Assembly: GCF_004343585.1 (NCBI RefSeq)
Contig: NZ_SLYW01000001.1
Span: 1 to 64,000 of the forward strand
Reading direction: 5' to 3'
Source of the DNA: Neorhizobium sp. JUb45
GTDB taxonomy: Bacteria > Pseudomonadota > Alphaproteobacteria > Rhizobiales > Rhizobiaceae
Length of the DNA: 64,000 bases
The notes beneath the pieces are model-generated. The model ran no database searches. It had not been told where the DNA came from and was given only the letters and a program-made list of their open reading frames with translations. Below, piece by piece: positions 56,319 through 64,000 of this stretch; the first letter of the stretch is position 1; the number at the start of each line of letters is the position of its first letter. The position numbers and the translations under genes were made by a program.

Positions 56319-56567
56319 ATGATGCAGAAACCCTGGAGCAAACCGGTCGTGGTAATGATCGGCGAACCGCCGGTCGAAACGTCGATCGACACGACACAGG
56401 CGGCCTCCTGGGCGATGATCGAGGACTGGCCGATCGAGGACGAACCGGCGTTGGACAAGGCGCTTTTGATCTTTGCCGATGTCTCCAAGGGCAAGCGCCC
56501 GGACGAGGACGCGCGTCAGGCCTTTGTCGCCGCCGCCGTCGAGGCCGGCATTCTGGTCGGCAAATGA
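56319..56567 (+). CDS. DUF982 protein
   Basis: An 82-residue cytoplasmic protein of the rhizobial DUF982 family: SKPVVVMIG start, QAASWAMIEDWP and DARQAFVAAAVEAGI end. Its function is unknown. It overlaps the acetyltransferase gene by four bases (ATGA), so they are co-translated. Confidence 0.8.
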   Translation: MMQKPWSKPVVVMIGEPPVETSIDTTQAASWAMIEDWPIEDEPALDKALLIFADVSKGKRPDEDARQAFVAAAVEAGILVGK

Positions 56568-57064
56568 CGCCCGAACCGCTGTTTCGCGATGCCGTGCCGG
56601 CGGATGCGGCGCGCTGTTACGAGATCGAGATTTCCGCTTACGAGGGCGACGAGGCGGCGACGCTGGACAAGATCGCGTTGCGGATCGGTGAATATCCGCA
56701 AGGGTTTCTGGTGCTGGAGCTCGGTGGCCGCATCGTCGGTTTCATCAATAGCGGCGGCGCGGACAACGTCGTGATGGCGGATGAGGCGTTCAAGGAACTG
56801 GTCGGGCACGATCCGGATGCGGAAAATGTGGTGATCATGTCGGTGGTGGTAGATCCGGCTTTTCAGGGGCAGGGATATTCGACGCTGCTGATGCGGGAGT
56901 TCATCGCGCGCATGCGGGCGATGGGCAAGAAGACCATTCATCTGATGTGCCGTGACAGCCATGTCGGGCTCTATGAAAAATTCGGCTATCGTTATGTGAA
57001 GCCATCGGAGTCGGACCATGGCGGCTTGGCCTGGCATGAGATGGTGATGGAGTTTTCGCGGTAG
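56564..57064 (+). CDS. GNAT-family N-acetyltransferase
   Basis: A 166-residue acetyl-CoA-dependent transferase. The acetyl-CoA loop is QGQGYSTLLM (motif A, after SVVVDPAF), followed by the C-terminal LYEKFGYRYVKPSES. It resembles the arylalkylamine-acetyltransferase-like group. The substrate is unknown. Confidence 0.88.
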   Translation: MTPEPLFRDAVPADAARCYEIEISAYEGDEAATLDKIALRIGEYPQGFLVLELGGRIVGFINSGGADNVVMADEAFKELVGHDPDAENVVIMSVVVDPAFQGQGYSTLLMREFIARMRAMGKKTIHLMCRDSHVGLYEKFGYRYVKPSESDHGGLAWHEMVMEFSR

Positions 57065-57098
57065 AATTGAAGTGGGAATATCAAGGGTGCGCCCATCC

Positions 57099-57242
57099 GA
57101 TCTCCCCCCATGTGGGGGAGATGCCCGGCAGGGCAGAGGGGGATAATCCTGGCGCAAATACCGCTTTTCTGTCATATGCCGCGCCGTCGCATACCCCCCT
57201 CTGTCACCTTTCGGTGACATCTCCCCCACATGGGGGGAGATC
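57099..57242. repeat. Long inverted-repeat intergenic element (cruciform type)
   Basis: A 144-base element whose ends ATCTCCCCCCATG... and ...CATGGGGGGAGAT are reverse complements. The CAGAGGGGG and CCCCCCTCTG blocks inside pair as well. The arms themselves contain smaller palindromes. Repeats of this kind are frequent between genes in Rhizobiaceae. It separates the convergent GNAT and histidine kinase genes. Confidence 0.8.
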
Positions 57243-57278
57243 GAAGGGAGCGCAGAGAAAACTCATCCGTTTCCGCGC

Positions 57279-58652
57279 TCAACCCCCATCCTGCGGCACC
57301 ACGATCCCCGCGACAAATCCTCCGCCCGACTTAATCTCGAAACGAAAACCGTGCAGCTTGACGATTGCCGCCACCAGCGTCAGGCCGAGGCCAAGTCCCT
57401 TGGTGTGGCGGCTGCGGTCTGAGCGGTAGAAACGCTGGGCCAGCAGTTCACGTTCGTTTTCGGCAATGCCCGGCCCGGTGTCGCGCACGCGGATGACCGT
57501 GTGGCCGCCTTCTGATGCCAATGCGACATCGATCCGGCCGCCTTCCGGCGTGTATTTCACGGCATTGTCGACGAGATTGGCGATGGCCTCGAACAGCAGG
57601 TCGCGGTCACCCTGGACGCTGGCTTGAATATCGGTGTGAACCGTCAGCGCCAGTTTTTTCTCCTCGGCAAACGGCTCGTAGAGTTCACCGACCTCGGTGA
57701 TCAGTTCAGCGAGATCGACGCTGCCAAAGGCCTGGAAACGGCGGGTCTGTTCGATCTCGCGGATGCGCAGGAGTGCCGTGACGATCGAGATGGCGTGATC
57801 GACACCGGCCATGGCGCGGTCGGTTGCGGCCTGAAATTCCTCGGGAGTCGTGGCGCTGTGTTTTGCCCGTTCCAGCCCGATCCGCACGCGTGCAAGCGGT
57901 GTGCGAAGATCGTGGGCAATGTCGTCGCCGATTGCGGCGAGGTTTTCGACCAGCGTCTGGATCTCGTCGAGCATGCCGTTGACAATCTGCGCCAGCTTGT
58001 CGAGCGGGTCTTCGCTGTTGCGGGTCGGAAGCCGTCGGGCGAAATCGCCTGCAACGATCTCGGCGGCGCGCAACTGCATTTCGCGAATACGCCGCTGGGT
58101 TCGGGCGGCAAACAGCAGCGAGGCGGCAAGTCCGAGAAGAAAGGCCGGCAGCAGGCCAAAGATCAGGCCGCGCTCCACCACCAATGCGGTTTGTTCATTG
58201 TCCTTGGTGCTCCAGCCGACGACGAGGATCGTGCCATCGGAAAGCCGTCGGGCAAGCGCGCGCGACGGCTGGATCATTTTCCAGCCGGGGCCAAAACGGT
58301 GGATTTCGGCCTGGATGGGGGCCTGATCGACTTCGAGGCCCGCCGGCCAGCGCAGGATGTTGCCGGAAATGCGTTCACCTGTCGGCGCAAACAGGCCGGT
58401 CGGCTTGTAGCGGCGTGGATCCTGACGCAGCCGTTCTTCATATTGCGTCAGGTGCCCTTCTTTGGCCTGCGCAACCATCGAATCCGATTCCTGGATGATC
58501 AGTCCGTCCAGAAATGACACCAGTTCGCGGCTGGTGTTCACATAGGCGAAGATGAGGCTGGCCATGACCGCGACGGCGATCGCCACGAACAGTACGACCG
58601 TGTAGCGAAAGGTCGAGTTCCAGACCCAATCAATCAGGCGCGCGAAGGACAA
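57279..58652 (-). CDS. Sensor histidine kinase
   Basis: A 457-residue membrane kinase. TM1 spans about 16-37, a periplasmic sensor about 40-160, TM2 about 162-183 and HAMP about 184-237. The dimerisation helix holds His247 (IAHDLRTPL). The catalytic domain has LVDNAVKYTPEGG, DTGPGI, FYRSDRSR and GLGLGLTLV. It overlaps the response regulator gene by 23 bases, so the two form one system. The signal is unknown. Confidence 0.93.
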   Translation of the reverse strand: MSFARLIDWVWNSTFRYTVVLFVAIAVAVMASLIFAYVNTSRELVSFLDGLIIQESDSMVAQAKEGHLTQYEERLRQDPRRYKPTGLFAPTGERISGNILRWPAGLEVDQAPIQAEIHRFGPGWKMIQPSRALARRLSDGTILVVGWSTKDNEQTALVVERGLIFGLLPAFLLGLAASLLFAARTQRRIREMQLRAAEIVAGDFARRLPTRNSEDPLDKLAQIVNGMLDEIQTLVENLAAIGDDIAHDLRTPLARVRIGLERAKHSATTPEEFQAATDRAMAGVDHAISIVTALLRIREIEQTRRFQAFGSVDLAELITEVGELYEPFAEEKKLALTVHTDIQASVQGDRDLLFEAIANLVDNAVKYTPEGGRIDVALASEGGHTVIRVRDTGPGIAENERELLAQRFYRSDRSRHTKGLGLGLTLVAAIVKLHGFRFEIKSGGGFVAGIVVPQDGG

Positions 58653-59307
58653 ATCCCTCTCCCCGGATATTGGAGATCATCGCTGCTTCACCCGAAGCAT
58701 CGACCTTACGGCGCAGGCGGCCCATATGCACATCGACGAGATTGCTGTCGGGCACGAACTTGTATTTCCACACCTCTTCGAACAGCATGGCGCGGGTGAG
58801 CAGCTGTTCACAGTGGCGCATCATGTATTCGAGCAGCTTGTATTCGCGCGGCAGAAGCTCGATCTCGCGGCCGGCGCGATTGGCGCTGCGCTCGATCAGG
58901 TCGATTTCCAGCGGGCCGACGCGCAGCGTCTTGGCCGAGGTGTCGGCCGGCCGGCGCAAAAGTGCCTCGATGCGGGCAACAAGTTCAAGCACGGCAAACG
59001 GCTTGCTGAGATAGTCATCACCACCGGCGCGAAGACCTTTGACGCGGTCGTTGACGGCGCCAAGCGCACTCAGCACCAGAACCGGCGTGCGGATCTTTTC
59101 CCGGCGCAGCGTATCGATGACAGCAAGACCATCCATGCCCGGAAGCATGCGGTCGATGACCAGCACATCGGCATCGGCGGCGCGTGCCATCTCCAGTCCG
59201 GTCAGACCGTCGGCTGCCCAGTCCACCACGTACCCGGAGTCTCTCAGTTCGGCGCAGATATCCTGTGCGGTATCGGCATCATCCTCGATCAGAACGACCT
59301 TGGTCAT
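58630..59307 (-). CDS. OmpR-family response regulator
   Basis: 225 residues from the ATG at 59307 (MTKVVLIEDD); a longer frame to a GTG at 59364 adds 19 non-homologous residues. The receiver domain has acidic residues 9-10, phosphoacceptor Asp52 (VIDRMLPGMDG) and Lys102 (SKPF). The DNA-binding winged helix has LPREYKLLEYMMRH and VDVHMGRLRRKVD. It is controlled by the kinase encoded just downstream. Confidence 0.93.
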   Translation of the reverse strand: MTKVVLIEDDADTAQDICAELRDSGYVVDWAADGLTGLEMARAADADVLVIDRMLPGMDGLAVIDTLRREKIRTPVLVLSALGAVNDRVKGLRAGGDDYLSKPFAVLELVARIEALLRRPADTSAKTLRVGPLEIDLIERSANRAGREIELLPREYKLLEYMMRHCEQLLTRAMLFEEVWKYKFVPDSNLVDVHMGRLRRKVDASGEAAMISNIRGEGFVLRAPD

Positions 59308-59642
59308 GGCGTGTGCCTGGCTTCCATCTGTGGTGCCATCGAGGCCGTCCACTTCCATCGTCACGATGCGCCATAGAGCTTACGGCGGCGGTTACTCTTT
59401 AGCCGCGCGAAGCTGCGGGCGTTGATTGCGGGTGTTTACCGTCGATCAATGACAATTGAAATCCAATCCGGACCCGGCTTCTGCGTGAATTCTTAAATTC
59501 CAATTTAATGGCGTTTGTCAAATCGAAGGCGCAAACCCCGCGTGACCACTGCGCGACAAGACGTCGCGGGCGCAGATGTCACTGTCGTGACCTTCCTTGA
59601 AGGCCCTCCGTCAGGCAGTCCGAAACCAAACCGAGGTCTAGT
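59308..59642. other. Promoter region of mqo and of the two-component operon
   Basis: No gene in 335 bases between the divergent regulator and mqo genes. The part from 59435 to 59515 is AT-rich with CAATTGAAAT and AATTCTTAAATTCCAATTTAA blocks and probably holds the promoters. Confidence 0.5.
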
Positions 59643-61349
59643 ATGCCTTCCAATAAGAACAATACCGACAATTCCACGTCCAGCAATCTGGTGCTCAGCC
59701 GCCGCCAGCTTCTCGGCTCGGCCGCCACGGGCGCCGCCGCGATCGGCGTCAGCACCGTGCCTTCCTGGGCACAGAGCCAAGCTTCCGACGGCACCGTCGA
59801 TGTGCTGCTGATCGGTGGCGGCATCATGAGCGCGACGCTCGGCGTTTTGCTCTCGCAGCTCGAGCCGACCTGGAAGATCGAGATGATCGAGCGCCTCGAC
59901 GACGTGGCGATGGAAAGCTCCAACGGCTGGAACAATGCCGGCACCGGCCACTCGGCACTCGCCGAACTCAACTATTCGCCGATGGATGCCAAGGGCAATG
60001 TCAACATTACCAAGGCGATCGAGATCAACGAGTGGTTCCAGATCACCCGCCAGTTCCTGTCGCACCAGATCGACATGGGCGTTCTGAAGAACCCGCGTTC
60101 GTTCATCAACTCCACCCCGCACATGAGCTTCGTCTGGGGTGACGCGAACACCGAATTCCTCGCCAAGCGCTATGAAGCGCTGAAGGCCAGCCCGCTGTTT
60201 GCCGGCATGGAGTTCTCGAACGACCATGCGCAGATCGCCAAGTGGGTTCCGCTGATGATGGAAGGCCGCGATCCGAACCAGAAGCTGGCCGTCACCTGGA
60301 GCCCGCTCGGCACCGACGTCAATTTTGGCGAGATCACCCGCCAGTACGTTGCGCATCTGAAGAGCCAGCAGCAGTTCGCGCTGCGCACTTCTTCGGAAGT
60401 CGAGGATATCGTCAAGAACGATGACGGCACCTGGAGCGTGACCTACTCCAACACCAAGACCGGTGACACCACCGTCGTGAAGGCAAAATTCGTCTTCCTC
60501 GGCGCCGGCGGCGGTGCTTTGCCGCTTCTGCAGATGTCCGGCATTCCGGAAGGTGACGCCTATGCCGGTTTCCCGGTCGGCGGCTCGTTCCTCGTCTGCG
60601 ACAACCCGGAAATCGTCAACCAGCACCTCGCCAAGGCCTATGGCCAGGCAGAGACCGGCGCTCCGCCGATGTCGGTGCCGCATCTCGATACCCGCGTGTT
60701 CGATGGCAAGCGCCACATCCTGTTCGGACCGTTTGCTACTTTCTCGACCAAGTTCTTGAAGGAAGGTTCGCTGTTCGATCTGCCAGCCTCGGTCACGCTC
60801 GAAAACATCTGGCCGATGCTGACGGTCGGTACGCATGAGTTCAGCCTCGTGCAGTATCTCGCCGGCCAGCTGATGATGTCGGACGAAGACCGTCTCAACG
60901 CGCTGAAGGTCTACTTCCCGAATGCCAAGGCTGAGGACTGGCGCTACTGGCAGGCTGGCCAGCGCGTACAGATCATCAAGAACGATCCTGAAAAGGGCGG
61001 TCAGCTGAAACTCGGCACGGAAATCGTTGCATCCGAGGACGGCACGATCGCGGCTCTGCTTGGCGCTTCGCCGGGAGCTTCCACCGCTGCCCCGATCATG
61101 CTCGACGTCCTGAAGAAGGTGTTTGGTGAAAAGCTGAAGACGCCGGAATGGCAGGAACGCGTTCATGCTATCGTTCCGAGCTACGGCAAGAAGCTGAACG
61201 AAAACCCGGACATGCTGGCCAAGGAATGGGCCGCTACCGAAGAGCGCCTGCAGCTTGCCATCGCATCGCCGGCCATGGACCCGGCCGCTTACAGCAAGCC
61301 GGCGACACCTGCCGGTGAAGTGAAGATGGCTCCGGGCCTCGCCCTCTAA
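59643..61349 (+). CDS. mqo: Malate:quinone oxidoreductase with a Tat signal
   Basis: A 568-residue FAD enzyme that oxidises malate to oxaloacetate and reduces quinone. The FAD-binding fold starts at 53 ([16 protein letters not shown]), and [18 protein letters not shown] is the MQO hallmark. Unlike the usual cytoplasmic enzyme, the N-terminus has a twin-arginine signal ([17 protein letters not shown], residues 19-35, AQA-type cleavage near 44), so it should be exported folded with FAD. This would place malate oxidation on the periplasmic face. The gene is followed by a strong terminator. Confidence 0.9.
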   Translation: MPSNKNNTDNSTSSNLVLSRRQLLGSAATGAAAIGVSTVPSWAQSQASDGTVDVLLIGGGIMSATLGVLLSQLEPTWKIEMIERLDDVAMESSNGWNNAGTGHSALAELNYSPMDAKGNVNITKAIEINEWFQITRQFLSHQIDMGVLKNPRSFINSTPHMSFVWGDANTEFLAKRYEALKASPLFAGMEFSNDHAQIAKWVPLMMEGRDPNQKLAVTWSPLGTDVNFGEITRQYVAHLKSQQQFALRTSSEVEDIVKNDDGTWSVTYSNTKTGDTTVVKAKFVFLGAGGGALPLLQMSGIPEGDAYAGFPVGGSFLVCDNPEIVNQHLAKAYGQAETGAPPMSVPHLDTRVFDGKRHILFGPFATFSTKFLKEGSLFDLPASVTLENIWPMLTVGTHEFSLVQYLAGQLMMSDEDRLNALKVYFPNAKAEDWRYWQAGQRVQIIKNDPEKGGQLKLGTEIVASEDGTIAALLGASPGASTAAPIMLDVLKKVFGEKLKTPEWQERVHAIVPSYGKKLNENPDMLAKEWAATEERLQLAIASPAMDPAAYSKPATPAGEVKMAPGLAL

Positions 61350-61370
61350 GAACCGTCCCGAATTTATGTG

Positions 61371-61397
61371 AAAGGCCCCGCTCGTCGGGGCCTTTTG
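61371..61397 (+). terminator. Terminator of mqo
   Basis: Stem AAAGGCCCCG / CGGGGCCTTT around CTCGT, followed by T. Confidence 0.85.
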
Positions 61398-61471
61398 CGT
61401 TTGGCACCCACAGGGTTTCGATCTTCCGGCCAATCGGTTAGGGATATCGCTGAAAGCAGGAAAGGTATCGT

Positions 61472-62350
61472 ATGACGGTTTTGGCGCATCCGCTGGTCAA
61501 GGGTTTTTACGACGAGCGCACCGGCAGCATCCAGTATGTGGTGGCGGACCCGAAGACGCGGGCCTGTGCGATCATCGATCCGGTGCTGGATTACGACGAG
61601 AAGTCGGGATCGACCGCCACCCGTCATGCCGACGCGATCCTTGCCTATATCGAAGCGGAAAAGCTTTCGCTTGAATGGATCCTCGATACCCATCCGCATG
61701 CAGACCATTTTTCGGCTGCGACCTACCTGAAAGAAAAGACCGGTGTGCCGACTGCGATCGGTGCCGAGGTGGTGAAGGTGCAGGCGCTGTGGCGCAAGCT
61801 TTATAACCTGCCGGAACTCGCCTGTGATGGTTCGCAATGGGACCGGCTGTTTGCCGATGGCGAGCGTTTTGCGATCGGCGAGATGGCGGTGCAGGTGATG
61901 CATTCGCCCGGCCATACGCTGGCATCGATCACCTATGTGATCGGTGATGCCGCCTTCATTCACGATACGCTGTTCATGCCCGATAGCGGTTCTGCCCGCG
62001 CCGATTTTCCGGGTGGCAGTGCCGAGACGCTTTGGGCCTCGATCGAAAAGATCCTTGCCCTGCCGAATGACACGCGCCTGTTCACCGGTCACGATTACTG
62101 TCCCGACGGCCGCGAACCGCTGTGGGAAAGCACGGTTGCCGAACAGAAGGCGAAGAACATTCATCTGCGAGGCGATGGTGCGGATTTCATCGCAGCCCGA
62201 AAGGCGCGTGATGCGTCACTGCCATTCCCGAAACTGCTGTTGCATGCGCTGCAGGTCAATCTCAATGCCGGTGCGCTTCCGGCCGAGGAAGATGATGGCC
62301 GGCGTTACCTGAAAATTCCGCTGAATGCATTTCCGGATGTGAGCTGGTGA
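61472..62350 (+). CDS. Metallo-beta-lactamase-fold persulfide dioxygenase-like protein
   Basis: A 292-residue cytoplasmic hydrolase-fold protein. The metal motif THPHADH gives His74, His76, Asp78 and His79, with His148 (HSPGHT), Asp165 (HDTLF) and His207 (FTGHDY). DSGSARADF and the overall length match the ETHE1/Blh-like persulfide dioxygenases, which oxidise glutathione persulfide to sulfite with one iron. Glyoxalase II is less likely because of the SARADF loop. No rhodanese or BigR regulator is adjacent. Confidence 0.83.
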   Translation: MTVLAHPLVKGFYDERTGSIQYVVADPKTRACAIIDPVLDYDEKSGSTATRHADAILAYIEAEKLSLEWILDTHPHADHFSAATYLKEKTGVPTAIGAEVVKVQALWRKLYNLPELACDGSQWDRLFADGERFAIGEMAVQVMHSPGHTLASITYVIGDAAFIHDTLFMPDSGSARADFPGGSAETLWASIEKILALPNDTRLFTGHDYCPDGREPLWESTVAEQKAKNIHLRGDGADFIAARKARDASLPFPKLLLHALQVNLNAGALPAEEDDGRRYLKIPLNAFPDVSW

Positions 62351-62607
62351 CGGCGCGGAATACACGTAATGAGTGCCTTTCTCTGGCGTTGCGCCGCTTA
62401 TGGTATATTGTTTCGTAGAAAATCATCAGTAATGCAACAAATTTGATTTGATTAAAGTCTGGTTTAATCACCGATTAATCATCTTCGTTCTAGCGTCCGA
62501 TCGAGCCGATGAGCGGCTTGTTCCAGCGCGATGTCAGCCTCCCCAATTTCCTTCACCCAGTGAGTTTCCGCGACGCGTCACGGAACTCGCCCGCCTCGTG
62601 GTGTGCC

Positions 62608-64000
62608 ATGTCTTTTCTGTCTCATGCGAAAATTCGCACGAAAATACTGTCTCTTATTCTGCCGATCTGTGCGGTCGGCATCGCCGGCATCGGCATCATG
62701 TCTTACAGCTACAACAACTCCGACGACCGCTATTATTCCTTCATTTCTGAAGACAGCGTGGCGGCGACGGATGTGTCGCGCGCCGCATCCTCGGTCAATT
62801 CGATGGCATACAGCGCTTACCAGTTGATGGTGTATGACGCGTCTTCGGAGTTTCGCGAATACGCCGCCAAGAACTACGAAAGCGGCAAGGGCGCCATCTT
62901 TGCGCGCTTTGCCAATGCCAAAAAACTGATCCCCGAGCAGACTGCGACGCTTGGAGCATTTGAAGATCGCGCTCGCGTCATCACGACGGAGACCGACAAG
63001 GCCGTTGCCCTGATCAAGGATGGAAAGCTTTCCGACGCCAAGGTCATTCTGGCCAGCGTCGACCCGTCGATCGGCAAGCTGCGCGATGATCTGCGCGACT
63101 GGAACGTTGCCAATGCCAAGGCCGTCATCGCCGAAGCTGATGCCATCACCACGTCGGTGACCAAGCTGATCATCACCTCGCTGGTCAGCCTGGGCCTGAT
63201 CTTTGCCGCCAGCATCGTCGCGGCACTGTTCGTTGCCTCGCGCGGTATCTCCAGCCCTATCGACCGTCTGCGGGCGCGGATGATTTCACTTGCCGGTGGC
63301 GAGACCGTTTCCGAGGTTCCCGGCATGGAGCGCAAGGACGAAGTCGGTCAGATGGCGCAAGCTGTCGCGGTTTTCCGCAGCAATGCCATCGAGCGCATCA
63401 ACCTTGAGAAGGAAGCTGCCGCCAACCGCAGCCTGTCCGAACAGGAACGCATCGATCGCGAAGCCGCAAAAGCCCGCGAAGCTGCGGACGTGAAGTTCGC
63501 CGTCGACAATCTGGCAGCCGGCCTGTCGCAGCTTTCGGATGGCAATGTCGCCTACCGCATCGAGCACGGTTTTGCCGTCTCGCTGGATGGCGTACGCACC
63601 GATTTCAATGCGTCTGCCGCCAAGCTGCAGGATGCACTGAAGAGCGTTGCCAACAATGCCCGCGGCATCGATGCCGGTGCCAACGAGATCAAGGCTGCGG
63701 CCGACGATCTGGCCAAGCGTACCGAACAGCAGGCCGCCGCCGTGGAAGAAACCGCCGCCGCGCTGGAAGAGATCACCACCACGGTGAAGGACAGCACCAA
63801 GCGTGCACAGGAGGCAGGTGCATTGGTTTCCCGTACCCGTCAGGAAGCCGAGCATTCCGGCGAAGTCGTGCGCCGTGCCGTTATCGCCATGGAGAAGATC
63901 GAAAAGTCTTCGGGCGAAATCGGCAACATCATCGGTGTCATCGACGACATCGCCTTCCAGACCAATCTTCTGGCGCTGAACGCAGGTGTCGAAGCTGCCC
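62608..64000 (+). CDS. Methyl-accepting chemotaxis protein (partial, runs off the window)
   Basis: At least 464 residues from the ATG at 62608 (MSFLSHAKIR); the 3' end is outside the window. TM1 spans about 11-33, a periplasmic four-helix-type sensor 35-185, TM2 186-210 and HAMP 211-264. A second HAMP-like stretch lies near 325-365, followed by the signalling coiled coil. The tip signature FQTNLLALNAGVEAA is just reached at the window edge. It senses an unknown ligand and signals through CheA/CheW encoded elsewhere. The short sequence before it (62351-62607) holds only its promoter. Confidence 0.93.
   Translation, partial: MSFLSHAKIRTKILSLILPICAVGIAGIGIMSYSYNNSDDRYYSFISEDSVAATDVSRAASSVNSMAYSAYQLMVYDASSEFREYAAKNYESGKGAIFARFANAKKLIPEQTATLGAFEDRARVITTETDKAVALIKDGKLSDAKVILASVDPSIGKLRDDLRDWNVANAKAVIAEADAITTSVTKLIITSLVSLGLIFAASIVAALFVASRGISSPIDRLRARMISLAGGETVSEVPGMERKDEVGQMAQAVAVFRSNAIERINLEKEAAANRSLSEQERIDREAAKAREAADVKFAVDNLAAGLSQLSDGNVAYRIEHGFAVSLDGVRTDFNASAAKLQDALKSVANNARGIDAGANEIKAAADDLAKRTEQQAAAVEETAAALEEITTTVKDSTKRAQEAGALVSRTRQEAEHSGEVVRRAVIAMEKIEKSSGEIGNIIGVIDDIAFQTNLLALNAGVEAA

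Noticed and set aside
59505-61433. A 642-codon minus-strand frame across mqo
   Set aside because: It covers the mqo gene and its terminator exactly in antisense and has no family resemblance.

Overview
The window reads as a chromosomal (or chromid) segment of an alphaproteobacterium of the Rhizobiaceae, near Agrobacterium/Rhizobium. The evidence is the codon use, a DUF982 protein, an ohr/ohrR pair, an ExoQ-like polymerase, rhizobial intergenic palindromes (a RIME1-like element at 50676-50763 and a large cruciform element at 57099-57242) and two complete dipeptide-type ABC transporters. I see no tRNA, rRNA, CRISPR array or intact insertion sequence.

Layout. (1) 1-6620: a C-terminally truncated DHA2 MFS gene diverges from a LysR regulator. 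A run of exported proteins follows: two alpha/beta hydrolases, a carboxymuconolactone decarboxylase-like protein, a cupin, a cytochrome P460-type protein, a DUF4405 membrane cytochrome and a possible 26-residue membrane peptide, ending in a clear terminator. A related 44-bp element lies in both promoters beside the LysR gene. (2) 6871-9757: a Wzz-type chain-length protein and an ExoQ/Wzy-like polymerase. (3) 9915-10941: divergent ohr and ohrR. (4) 11275-35029: a surface-adhesin locus. A giant protein of about 4961 residues (T1SS-143 repeats, RTX repeats, VCBS and cadherin domains, an FrpC-like Asp-Pro module) is followed by its TolC-type outer membrane protein, ABC transporter and HlyD adaptor, then a ribbon-helix-helix/PAS-like protein. 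A small membrane protein, a LapG-type periplasmic cysteine protease and a periplasmic-binding-type lipoprotein come next. (5) 35424-40834: dppABCDF. (6) 40952-56279: an acid-sugar island with a DHDPS-family aldolase, a second peptide/opine-type ABC transporter, a sialidase-fold protein, PdxA2, an iron alcohol dehydrogenase, two GntR regulators, a DUF1537 kinase, an RraA-like protein and an IlvD/Edd-type sugar-acid dehydratase. (7) 56319-64000: DUF982 and GNAT proteins, a two-component system, a Tat-exported malate:quinone oxidoreductase, a persulfide-dioxygenase-like metallohydrolase and the 5' part of a chemotaxis receptor.

How the parts fit. The adhesin locus looks like a self-contained Lap-type biofilm system. 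It has a retention-module-like N-terminus with a candidate AAG cleavage site, its own type I exporter and a LapG homologue, but no LapD-type c-di-GMP receptor in the window. The acid-sugar island pairs uptake with dehydratase/aldolase and kinase/PdxA2 routes that would feed pyruvate and dihydroxyacetone phosphate to central metabolism. Substrates in that island are inferred, not shown.
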